45,018 nucleotides of DNA. It comes from an uncultured Monoglobus sp. (lineage in GTDB: Bacteria; Bacillota; Clostridia; Monoglobales; Monoglobaceae). Below are positions 30,158 through 38,043 of this stretch, piece after piece; positions within the stretch are counted from its first letter, which is position 1; every line of letters begins with the position of its first letter. The notes below the pieces were generated by a model that did no database searches, was not told the origin of the DNA, and was given only the letters and a program-made list of their open reading frames with translations. The DNA lies in NCBI GenBank assembly GCA_947630135.1, contig CANRGH010000019.1, positions 1 to 45,018 on the forward strand, read 5' to 3'. Position numbers and translations under genes: made by a program.

Positions 30158-31753
30158 TTATTTTATCACAACGGCATATGTCAGATTGTCAAGCCATGTG
30201 GTGCCGTTCGCGCGCAGAGTCGAAAGATCGTTGAGTATGACCGAACGCGGCCTGATTACGCCTCCCGCGGGGTCCGCGGGACTGACGAGCGAGCTGACGT
30301 CGTTTATCGTATAGTAAAGACCGTTGTCTTTTCCGATATAAAGCATCTCATGGCCCGGGAATATCAAGATCGTTCCCGGCGGAATGGTGTCAAGCAGCGC
30401 CTTTTTCTGATCGTTTGTCATGGCGCTCATATCGGTCACATCGACCGGAGTCGCCGCCTGCCATGTGGTATTCCTCGGCAGCTCAAGCCCGAAGCATCTG
30501 TAAACCTCGCGGACAAATGAGGAGCAGTCCTGAGAATTCATCATGCCTCCCCAGCCGTAGCGGTTGCCGAGCGACTTAAACGCCTGTGAGATCACCGTGC
30601 TCTCGCTGTAGGGCAGATAGCCCACGCTCAGGCCGCGGTTTGCGGGGATCAATGCCGTTTTTTGATAAAAGCTGCCATCATCGCTGCGTGCAGGCATTTT
30701 TACAACATAGTTGTTCCACGGCAGTCTGTATGCCACTTTTCCCGAATAGTCGTCAACAAGCTCAAGCTTCGTTCCCATGGTCAGCATTTTTTCGTTTAAT
30801 TCGCTGTCGGCGCTCGGCTCCAAATAAATCTTCTGATCGGTGACGACAACGAATTGCTCGGGGTCCATTGCCTTTTCCCATTCGGCTTTGTCGGCGCAGA
30901 CCGCTATGTCCTCGGTTGGGGTCCAGCCCGAGCAGCAAACGCTTTTCACAAGGCTGAACTTGCCGTCCGCCGTCGTGAAGTAGATGACCAGAGGCTCGTT
31001 GACAAAAATTCCGCTCGAGACAAGATTGTCCCACTCGGGGTCGCTTGGGTCATCTGACAGGTAATCCGAATACGGATAGGCCTTCATAACCGTTCGGTTG
31101 ACAGCGAAGCCGTATTTTATGCGCATGTTCTCGGTGACGGGCGCGTTTTTAATATTGTCCCGTATTGCCTGATAATAGCTTTCGGGGACCGGCTCGCCGT
31201 TTAAGTAAAGTCCGCTCGGCGACTCGAAGCCCGCGTTCAGATCGGCCATTTGGCGGCCGTTGTAGGTCTCGGGCTGATTTGCGAGGTCGTTTGTGTTTGT
31301 CGCCGGGGTGTCAAGGATCTTGCGGTTGAGCGCGCTGATCTCGCTCTCGGTCATAATAACCTTATCGGCATCGTTTTGTTTCGCGGTCCAAAAAGAGGGA
31401 ACGCACATCTCGCTTATGACGTTCGGCGCTTTGATCGTGCCGTCCTTGGTGTCGCCAATGCTGTCCGCGCCGCTTATATAGTTTGACTCAAGCGGGACCT
31501 CGACGGGCGCAAGAGCGGTGTTCCAGCGGAACAGCCTCGCCTCGGCCGAGCCGATAGGGGCGTAGGCGTCAAGGCGGCTTTTCATTTCATTATCATCCGC
31601 CGCGTCGCTTATGCCGACAGCGTCGACCAAATTTCCGTCCTCGCCGTAATAGGCGCATATGTAGAACAAATCCGCCTCCGCGTGCACGGGCAGCGGGGCT
31701 ATTATCGCGGCTGCGGCAATCGCGGCAATTAATCTTTTCATTCTAATAATCAC
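30158..31753 (-). CDS. Secreted NlpC/P60 cell-wall hydrolase with N-terminal and SH3-like regions
   Basis: 531 residues from the GTG at 31753, or 527 from ATG 31741. The GTG overlaps the ybjQ-like stop (GTGA), which suggests coupling; neither start has a good ribosome site. A signal peptide (RLIAAIAAAAIIAPLPVHAEA) is followed by a ~300-residue region with SH3-like segments (FVVVTDQKIYLEPSADSELNEKMLTMGTKLELVDDYSGKVAYRL). The C-terminal NlpC/P60 domain has Cys410 in MNSQDCSSFVREVY and His468 in FPGHEMLYIG. The fold cleaves peptide bonds in peptidoglycan stems. Architecture is typical of clostridial Spr-like proteins with SH3 targeting. Confidence 0.87.
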   Translation of the reverse strand: MIIRMKRLIAAIAAAAIIAPLPVHAEADLFYICAYYGEDGNLVDAVGISDAADDNEMKSRLDAYAPIGSAEARLFRWNTALAPVEVPLESNYISGADSIGDTKDGTIKAPNVISEMCVPSFWTAKQNDADKVIMTESEISALNRKILDTPATNTNDLANQPETYNGRQMADLNAGFESPSGLYLNGEPVPESYYQAIRDNIKNAPVTENMRIKYGFAVNRTVMKAYPYSDYLSDDPSDPEWDNLVSSGIFVNEPLVIYFTTADGKFSLVKSVCCSGWTPTEDIAVCADKAEWEKAMDPEQFVVVTDQKIYLEPSADSELNEKMLTMGTKLELVDDYSGKVAYRLPWNNYVVKMPARSDDGSFYQKTALIPANRGLSVGYLPYSESTVISQAFKSLGNRYGWGGMMNSQDCSSFVREVYRCFGLELPRNTTWQAATPVDVTDMSAMTNDQKKALLDTIPPGTILIFPGHEMLYIGKDNGLYYTINDVSSLVSPADPAGGVIRPRSVILNDLSTLRANGTTWLDNLTYAVVIK

Positions 31754-32067
31754 TTATTAATATATTTAACCGCGGTTCCGTACGCCATGACCTCTGCGGC
31801 GCCCTGCATAATTCCCGAAGTTGCGTAGCGGATGTTGACGATCGCGTCGGCTCCGAGCGCCTCGGCGGCCTCGATCATTCTGCCGGTCGCGATGTCTCTC
31901 GCCTCGTTCATCATTTTCGTGTAATACTTAAGCTCGCCGCCGACAATGTTTTTAAAGCTTTGCGTTATGTCTTTTCCGATATTCTTTGTCTGGATCGTGC
32001 TGCCTTTTACAAGCTCGAGCATTTCAAGCTCTTTTCCGGCGATATAATCCGTGTTTACCAATAACAT
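31750..32067 (-). CDS. YbjQ/UPF0145 family protein
   Basis: 105 residues covering the whole UPF0145 domain: LLVNTDYIAGKELEMLELVKGSTIQTKNIGKDI at the start and MIEAAEALGADAIVNIRYATSGI in the middle, forming the pentameric heavy-metal-binding-like fold. The molecular function is unknown. The stop overlaps the NlpC/P60 gene's GTG by 4 nt. CGGAGGTAATTTT precedes the ATG. Confidence 0.88.
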   Translation of the reverse strand: MLLVNTDYIAGKELEMLELVKGSTIQTKNIGKDITQSFKNIVGGELKYYTKMMNEARDIATGRMIEAAEALGADAIVNIRYATSGIMQGAAEVMAYGTAVKYINK

Positions 32068-32249
32068 AAAATTACCTCCGTTTATATAAATTAATTAAAA
32101 TTTTTTATGCTGTCATTATATAATATTTTTCTTATTATTTCAATACCGATCGCCAAATAATAATTTTACGGATTCTATTTTATAATATTTTATACGGATT
32201 AGTCAATGGCTTTGGCGTAAAATGCTTGTTTTTTGACATAAACGGGCTA

Positions 32250-32340
32250 TGATATAATTAAAAAATGTAATAAACGAACAGAAGCACAGCAAATGATCAA
32301 GGCCCGACAATATACTCCGCATGGGGTAAATTGTCGGGCC
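32250..32340 (+). other. Extended -10 promoter and long hairpin, possible small transcript
   Basis: TGaTATAAT at 32250-32258 has no good -35. A likely start near 32265 is followed by an 11-bp stem, GGCCCGACAAT (32301-32311) and ATTGTCGGGCC (32330-32340), flanked by CAGCA/TGCTG. No T-run follows on the plus strand. On the minus strand the hairpin lies just after the stop of the 1513-residue gene and may serve as a weak terminator for it. The rest of 32100-32300 holds AT-rich DNA without a gene. Confidence 0.4.
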
Positions 32341-32360
32341 CTGCTGTTATTATCTAGGAT

Positions 32361-35300
32361 TTAATTCATATACGCGTCAAGTCTTGTCCTTACGTTCTTC
32401 TCCAGATTGCGGTAGAAAAATTGATAATCATAAAGGTGATAAACGCCGTCGGCGAACACATCGAGGCTCGACGGATATTCCTCGGGGGTGACATCGGTGA
32501 CTTTGAGCGCGCCGCGAACATCGTCAATATACGCTCCGGTCAGCGCGGGTATCTCGTTTTTGATGTTTCCGCCGTAGTCCGTGAAGCACGCGCCGAGATT
32601 AAGACTTTTGTCAGCCGGGGTATTGTCCGTTTTCCAGTTCAGAGGATTTATTGCCAAGGACTTTGTGCCTTTCGGAATAATTATTGAGTCGTCAATATCG
32701 GGCGCCTCGCAGGTGAACGCGATTATAACTCCCGTGTCATTCTCACCCGCGGCGGGTTTAAGCTGCGGATATTTCCGCGTTTCGTCCTCGGTAAGTCTCC
32801 AGCCTATCGCGTAGCAAGCCACAAGCTGATCCTTCGTCGGGTTGTCCGCGAAATAATCTCTCACAAGTCTTATGCACATATCGCCGCCCTGAGAAAATCC
32901 CGCGAGTATTATCGGGCGGCCGCCGTTAACGTTTTTGTAATAGTATTCAAACGCGTCCTTCACATCCTCGTAAGCGGAGGCAAGATATTTTTCTCTTTCG
33001 CTCTCGTCCATGGTGTAAACATCAAGCCCCGCCTGACGGTAATACGGAGCAAAAAATCGGCTGTCGTCGTCATATATTCCTTTTTCCATGTTTGTCGCGC
33101 CCAAAAAATTCGATTTGGTTTTATCGTCACTAAGGCTCATGGTGCCGCCGCCCATGTAAACCGTCGGGCAGACGAAGAACACGTCGGCGGCCTTGTCGGT
33201 GTTATCATTCTCAAAATAAGCCCAGTTTGACATATCGGAGTAATCAACTTCGGAATTTTGCGGTTCAATTCCGGCGAGCATTTTGACAAACTCGGCGCGT
33301 GTTATGCTCGCCGCCGGAGCAAGGCTGCCGTCGGGATAGCCGTTTATCACTCCCGCTCCGCATGCCCACTGAATGGCGGGTATGGCGTACTCGCTGATCT
33401 CGCCTGCGTCGGTGAAGCTCAATATATTTGTGTTCTCTCCCGCCGACACGTCGGCATCCTTATACTGCATGTACCTGTAAAGTATCGCAGCCGTCTGCTC
33501 GCGAGTCACGTTTTCGTCCGGCCTGAAGGTTCCGTCCTCAAAGCCCGTTACTATTCCGTTCGCGGCAGCCCACGCCACATACGGCGCGTAATATTCGTTC
33601 GGGTCAACGTCGCTCATCAAAGCTCCGTCCGACTTCGTAAATCCGTCCATGCGTCCGACGATCGTCACAAGCATTCCGCGGGTCATATTTTGGTCGGGGC
33701 CGAACTCGGTTTCGCTTATTCCGTTTACAAGACCCTTGCCGTACGCTGAATTTACCGCGTCATAGAACCAATCCGAGGGGCTTACGTCGGTAAACGGCAG
33801 TCCGCCCGTCGGGGACTGCGGCACGCTTGACGGTTCTGCGCTTGCCTCGGGCACGGCCGTTGGCGCGGGAACCGCGGTCTGAGCCGAGCTTGACGTTGAG
33901 AACGTGCTTCCCGACATGGGCGTTCCGCCCGAGTGCGAGGAAGAAATCGGATAAAACGTTATATTTTTCGCGGGCTCGCCGCCGGAGTTAACATAAGCCT
34001 CTTTCTCGCTGTCGTATGACGCGGGAGCCGCGTCGGATTCGGCGCTGACGCCCTCAAGCTTGACGCCTACCGCGGGATCACCCTCGACGGTAAAGACGCA
34101 GCTTGAGTCAATATCCGCGACTGCCCGCGTGTCCGCCTGGAGCGGCATAATGCCGATGCCGTCCGAGGTTATTTTGAGCGAGGAGTTGTTCCTGAGCGTT
34201 ATCTTGCCCGCTTCATTGGCGCTGCCGCATATGATAAGAGCCGCGCAGTCTTTGTTTTCGGGGTCCGAGGCCGCAATCTCAAGGCTCGAGCCGTCTTTAA
34301 CCGTAAGATCGGCCGTCATACACGCGGTGCTGAAAGCGATGTAACCTTTCTCGTTTTTCACGGTCACGCGGGAGCCGTCGCCGACAGTCAGCGCGCCCGT
34401 ATCGCACATCAGTCCGCCATTTAGGGTGAGAACGCCGCTGCCGATTATTGTTATATCTCCGTCAGAGCAGAGCGCGGTATTTATGGCGTTTTCAGTTCCT
34501 TCGGCTGTCACGGCGAGATCGCCGTCTATCTCAAGCGTTACATCTCCGCTCGCGAATATTCCGAAAGCGCGCGGATCGTCGCCGCCCGAAAGAGCGCATT
34601 GGATTGACGGGCTTTCACCTTCCGGGACCTTGAGCGTTACTCCGTCCGATAAAGCAAGACCGATGCTGTTAGTCGTCACGAACCGAAAGTCCGATGTGAG
34701 CGTAACGACGCTGCCGTCCGCTGTTATTCCGTCGGGGAGCCCCTCGGGCGGGATCGCCTCGCCGTCTTTGCTGTTTTTGTGAAAGCCCGATTCGGGATCG
34801 TAATATAACGCGTAATCGGCCGCCTCCACCGGGTCGGCGATAACGCTTATCGGGAAGTTGTCGTTAACGTAAAATGCCTGATTGTTGGCGTTTTCAAGCT
34901 GCTCATCGGTGAGGTCGAGATCGTCGTAATTCCCGTTCATTATCGAGTTAAAGAACCTGTCAAGCATTGCCGCGTTGGAATAGCACTTATCTTGAAGAGC
35001 CGCGATCTCCGCGGGGAGCTCGTCGCTTGGCGCGTCGGGATGTTCCGCGCGATAAGCGGAGAGCGCGGTTTCGTATTCGTCGATCATTTGCTCGGCGCTC
35101 TCAAGAAGATCAAGGTATCCGATCGACTTCAAAAAATCGGTTCCCATCTGCTCGCCTTCGGAGAGCACGTCGCTCCAGTCGTTCCACGATACCGAGCCGT
35201 CTCCGGCGGTGCTGCCCAAATAGCTCTCGCCCGGATTCACGACCGATTTCGCGTAAACGTACGAGTACGAAGAATCGAAAGACGACGCCATTACGCTTCT

Positions 35301-36902
35301 TGAGATAAGCTCGCCCTCATTGCGGTCGCTGACCAATTCGTATTTCCCATCGGCTGTTTTGTTGGTCACAACGACCGAGAAAACTGTGTCCGCGGGGATA
35401 TAGAGCGGCTCGGCAAGGTCCACGCGGTGATAGCCGCCTAGCTCAAAGGTTTTTGTCTCGCTCGCGAGCAGTTCGCCATCGGTGGGCGTCTCGCTTTTTT
35501 CGTTCAGCTTATACACCTCAAAGGTTGTCGTGGTGTTCGGCGTGTTGGTCTGAAAAGCCAGAGTGCGAATCATTCTGTCATAGTAGGTTAAAAAATTATT
35601 CGCCATGTAGCAGGGCTCGTCGTAGAGATGATATTGCGAGTCGGGGTTCGCCGGCAGATAGTTATATTTGAAGTCATAATACTTGCTGTTTCTGTACTCG
35701 CTTGACGTGTCAAAATCCACAGCCTCATAGCTGTCGATGGTGTGGTCGTAATATGACAGATAAAAATATCCGTCATCACCCCAAGTATCATGATCCGGGA
35801 ATTCCCTGCTCTCGGCGCCGTAGCTGTTTTTAACTATCCATGCGCCGTTTTCGGGCGGAAGCTCATTGTCGGCGCAGAAATTTTCCCTCGGATAATCATC
35901 GTCCCAGCCCACGACCGTGACTTGATGATCCGAGTAGACTGAGCTGAGCGGATCTTCGCTTTGGCTCGTTGGCGAGTAGTGCGCCCACGTTTCCTCGTTT
36001 GTGAATTGCGGGTCCGAGCAGTAGCCGATCTGCAGCGGCCGTCCGAGCATAAGCTGCTTCTTTGCCGAGTTTACCGCTTCCTGATTAAATACAAATTTAT
36101 AATCGCCCGTGTTTTCGTCTTGCACAAACTGCGCGGACGCGGGTATCAAAAAGCTTTCCTCAAGCGCCGCGACCTGGCCGAAGCGCTCGCTTTCGTCAAT
36201 GCTCCAGTCGTCTTTGTCGCTGTAACAATAGGGCATATAGCCCTCGCCGTCGGTGTAGCTTAAAGCATAGTCCGGCGTTAAATACATGATATTGCCCTCT
36301 TTGCCGCGATACGGATAATCCCGCTCAAGCATGGGGCCGATACCGCAGGAAAATACCGACGTGGCCGTGGCGGTAAGTCCGCCCGCGTTCATGATCCTGC
36401 TTGTATCTTCATCCGCTCCCGGCACATAAGTACCCTCGCCGTCCTGCCGACTGGCAGAGCCGCTCGGCAGAGGAACAAACGCAAACCAAGCGAGATGGTG
36501 CTCGGACAGGTCCATTTCATCTCCGTAAGTCTCTTCCCACTCGTCGCACGAGAGTCCCATTTCGCTCAAAATGGACGACTCTGTCGCGGCTATGGCGGCA
36601 AAGCCCCAGCATGCGCCAAAATTTCCCTGATTTTTTACGGGAGTGACGTAATTCTTTTTTTCTCCGCTGCCGTCAAGATCGGCGGCGCGCAGATCAAAAG
36701 AGCTCGGGAACTCCTCGGCCTCGGCGGAATTCGCGGTCTCGGGAAAATAAAAATCGGTCCCGCTTTTGATAAACTCCCTCGCCGCGTCCGCGGCGGTGAT
36801 TTTTGTTCCGTCATCGGGAGCGGCGAAAGCCCCCGCGGGAACAAGCGATACCGCCATGACCGCCGCGATAACACATGATAGAATTTTCCTAAAATGCCTC
36901 AT
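32361..36902 (-). CDS. Surface protein: papain-like protease, beta-rich region, three SLH domains, DUF3089 hydrolase
   Basis: 1513 residues. A signal peptide covers 1 to about 28. A C1A cysteine protease follows (about 65-400) with Cys98 in VKNQGNFGACWGFAA, His326 in YSDHQVTVVGWDDD and Asn359 in GAWIVKNSYG; a lectin-like domain (about 400-560) normally accompanies this clostridial type. Residues about 730-985 form short repeating beta strands (VTLxxxx). A Pro/Ser/Ala linker (about 988-1033) leads to three SLH domains (about 1036-1080, 1098-1142, 1162-1210) that bind cell-wall polymers. Then comes a DUF3089-type alpha/beta-hydrolase (about 1225-1513), with Ser1337 in LAGFSQGG and His1489 in GVYHLYDYQFF. 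SLH domains placed between two enzymes, rather than at a terminus, are unusual. Confidence 0.88.
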   Translation of the reverse strand: MRHFRKILSCVIAAVMAVSLVPAGAFAAPDDGTKITAADAAREFIKSGTDFYFPETANSAEAEEFPSSFDLRAADLDGSGEKKNYVTPVKNQGNFGACWGFAAIAATESSILSEMGLSCDEWEETYGDEMDLSEHHLAWFAFVPLPSGSASRQDGEGTYVPGADEDTSRIMNAGGLTATATSVFSCGIGPMLERDYPYRGKEGNIMYLTPDYALSYTDGEGYMPYCYSDKDDWSIDESERFGQVAALEESFLIPASAQFVQDENTGDYKFVFNQEAVNSAKKQLMLGRPLQIGYCSDPQFTNEETWAHYSPTSQSEDPLSSVYSDHQVTVVGWDDDYPRENFCADNELPPENGAWIVKNSYGAESREFPDHDTWGDDGYFYLSYYDHTIDSYEAVDFDTSSEYRNSKYYDFKYNYLPANPDSQYHLYDEPCYMANNFLTYYDRMIRTLAFQTNTPNTTTTFEVYKLNEKSETPTDGELLASETKTFELGGYHRVDLAEPLYIPADTVFSVVVTNKTADGKYELVSDRNEGELISRSVMASSFDSSYSYVYAKSVVNPGESYLGSTAGDGSVSWNDWSDVLSEGEQMGTDFLKSIGYLDLLESAEQMIDEYETALSAYRAEHPDAPSDELPAEIAALQDKCYSNAAMLDRFFNSIMNGNYDDLDLTDEQLENANNQAFYVNDNFPISVIADPVEAADYALYYDPESGFHKNSKDGEAIPPEGLPDGITADGSVVTLTSDFRFVTTNSIGLALSDGVTLKVPEGESPSIQCALSGGDDPRAFGIFASGDVTLEIDGDLAVTAEGTENAINTALCSDGDITIIGSGVLTLNGGLMCDTGALTVGDGSRVTVKNEKGYIAFSTACMTADLTVKDGSSLEIAASDPENKDCAALIICGSANEAGKITLRNNSSLKITSDGIGIMPLQADTRAVADIDSSCVFTVEGDPAVGVKLEGVSAESDAAPASYDSEKEAYVNSGGEPAKNITFYPISSSHSGGTPMSGSTFSTSSSAQTAVPAPTAVPEASAEPSSVPQSPTGGLPFTDVSPSDWFYDAVNSAYGKGLVNGISETEFGPDQNMTRGMLVTIVGRMDGFTKSDGALMSDVDPNEYYAPYVAWAAANGIVTGFEDGTFRPDENVTREQTAAILYRYMQYKDADVSAGENTNILSFTDAGEISEYAIPAIQWACGAGVINGYPDGSLAPAASITRAEFVKMLAGIEPQNSEVDYSDMSNWAYFENDNTDKAADVFFVCPTVYMGGGTMSLSDDKTKSNFLGATNMEKGIYDDDSRFFAPYYRQAGLDVYTMDESEREKYLASAYEDVKDAFEYYYKNVNGGRPIILAGFSQGGDMCIRLVRDYFADNPTKDQLVACYAIGWRLTEDETRKYPQLKPAAGENDTGVIIAFTCEAPDIDDSIIIPKGTKSLAINPLNWKTDNTPADKSLNLGACFTDYGGNIKNEIPALTGAYIDDVRGALKVTDVTPEEYPSSLDVFADGVYHLYDYQFFYRNLEKNVRTRLDAYMN

Positions 36903-36957
36903 AATTTTGACCTCCGTTGTATTATAGATTTATATTAACCGCTTAAAAAACATAACA

Positions 36958-36986
36958 ATTATATCACATATCTCGATAAATTTCAA
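36958..36986 (-). promoter_or_regulatory. Promoter of the 1513-residue surface protein
   Basis: On the minus strand TTGAAA (36986-36981), a 17-nt spacer, TATAAT (36963-36958). A perfect palindrome, GTTTGCGCCCGCAAAC (36991-37006), lies directly upstream of the -35 and is a possible operator. Confidence 0.7.
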
Positions 36987-37007
36987 ATTTGTTTGCGCCC
37001 GCAAACA

Positions 37008-37048
37008 GGAGTTTTACGTCAGAAAATCCGATTTTCGCGCCGTAACAT
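37008..37048 (+). repeat. Direct repeat flanking the ferredoxin gene (left copy)
   Basis: A 41-nt block with core CAGAAAATCcGaTTTTCGCG. It matches 37881-37921 at 35 of 41 positions. The two copies bracket the ferredoxin-like gene. A third, partial copy (AAATTCGCTTCTAAACAT) is near 37943-37962. Confidence 0.65.
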
Positions 37049-37102
37049 GAAGCTTATAAATAATGAAGCGTGCCCGGTTCAAAATTTTTGTTTGAATTCA
37101 AA

Positions 37103-37131
37103 TAGACTTTTTGATTTAATTGTAGTATAAT
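37103..37131 (+). promoter_or_regulatory. Promoter of the ferredoxin-like gene
   Basis: TAGACT (37103-37108), a 17-nt spacer, TATAAT (37126-37131). Confidence 0.65.
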
Positions 37132-37178
37132 GTAATTACAAAATCAAAAAAATCAAAAGCAAAGAAAGGAATATTGAA

Positions 37179-37880
37179 ATGAAAAGAAAAATAATCAAAA
37201 TCGACGACGAAAAATGCAGCGGCTGCGGCATTTGCGCCGAGGCGTGCCACGAGGGAGCGATAGGCATGGTTGACGGAAAAGCGCGTCTGCTGCGCGAGGA
37301 CTACTGCGACGGGCTCGGCGACTGTCTGCCCGCCTGCCCGACGGGCGCGATCACATTCGAGGAACGTGAGGCCGCGGCTTATGACGCGGCAGCGGTTGCG
37401 GCGGCGAAAAACGCCCGCTCGGAAAGCGACACTCTGCCATGCGGATGTCCGGGAACGAATGCGAAGGAGATCAGTCATACATACGAGGATGACCGAAGGC
37501 CCGCCGCAAAGCAGCAAAGCAGGCTTTCTCAATGGCCGGTTCAAATCAAGCTCGCGCCGGTAAACGCGCCGTATTTTGACGGCGCGAACCTGCTTGTCGC
37601 GGCGGACTGCACAGCCTACGCGTACGGGAATTTCCACGACGATTTTATCAAAAACAAGATCACTCTCATCGGCTGCCCGAAGCTTGATATGGTCGATTAT
37701 TCGGAAAAGCTGACGCAGATCATTGCCCGGAACAATATAAAAAGCGTTACGGTTGTGCGCATGGAGGTTCCGTGCTGCGGCAGTATAGAGTACGCCGTTA
37801 AACAGGCGCTTATGGCAAGCGGTAAATTTATACCGTGGCAGGTGGCGACCGTCTCTACGGACGGGAAAATTTTGGAATAA
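37179..37880 (+). CDS. 4Fe-4S ferredoxin-type protein with a Cys-rich C-terminal domain
   Basis: 233 residues. The first cluster motif is complete: Cys13, 16, 19 and 23 (CSGCGICAEACH). The second, CDGLGDCLPACP, has Leu46 where the second Cys would be, leaving Cys43, 49 and 53; this variant is common in the clostridial family of this type, and the cluster may be [3Fe-4S] or completed by another ligand. The C-terminal ~110 residues are conserved-looking (VAADCTAYAYG, LIGCPKLDMVDYSEKL, MEVPCCGSIEYAVKQAL) with further Cys. It is likely a cytoplasmic electron carrier or oxidoreductase subunit; the partner is unknown. AAAGAAAGGA precedes the ATG. Confidence 0.82.
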   Translation: MKRKIIKIDDEKCSGCGICAEACHEGAIGMVDGKARLLREDYCDGLGDCLPACPTGAITFEEREAAAYDAAAVAAAKNARSESDTLPCGCPGTNAKEISHTYEDDRRPAAKQQSRLSQWPVQIKLAPVNAPYFDGANLLVAADCTAYAYGNFHDDFIKNKITLIGCPKLDMVDYSEKLTQIIARNNIKSVTVVRMEVPCCGSIEYAVKQALMASGKFIPWQVATVSTDGKILE

Positions 37881-37921
37881 GGATTTTTACGACAGAAAAT
37901 CTGCTTTTCGCGCCCAAACAT
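37881..37921 (+). repeat. Direct repeat flanking the ferredoxin gene (right copy)
   Basis: Begins at the base following the ferredoxin TAA and aligns without gaps to 37008-37048. Confidence 0.65.
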
Positions 37922-37983
37922 ACGACGTGTCGGTCATAATCCAAAATTCGCTTCTAAACATGCGTTATTTCGCAAAAGCGGAA

Positions 37984-38012
37984 TAGACAACAGCAAAGTT
38001 TTGTGTTATAAT
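37984..38012 (+). promoter_or_regulatory. Promoter of subtilase 1
   Basis: TAGACA (37984-37989), a 17-nt spacer and TATAAT (38007-38012), with an extended TG before the -10. Confidence 0.7.
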
Positions 38013-38043
38013 ATACGCGATAAATTCTGAAAGGACGGATATT

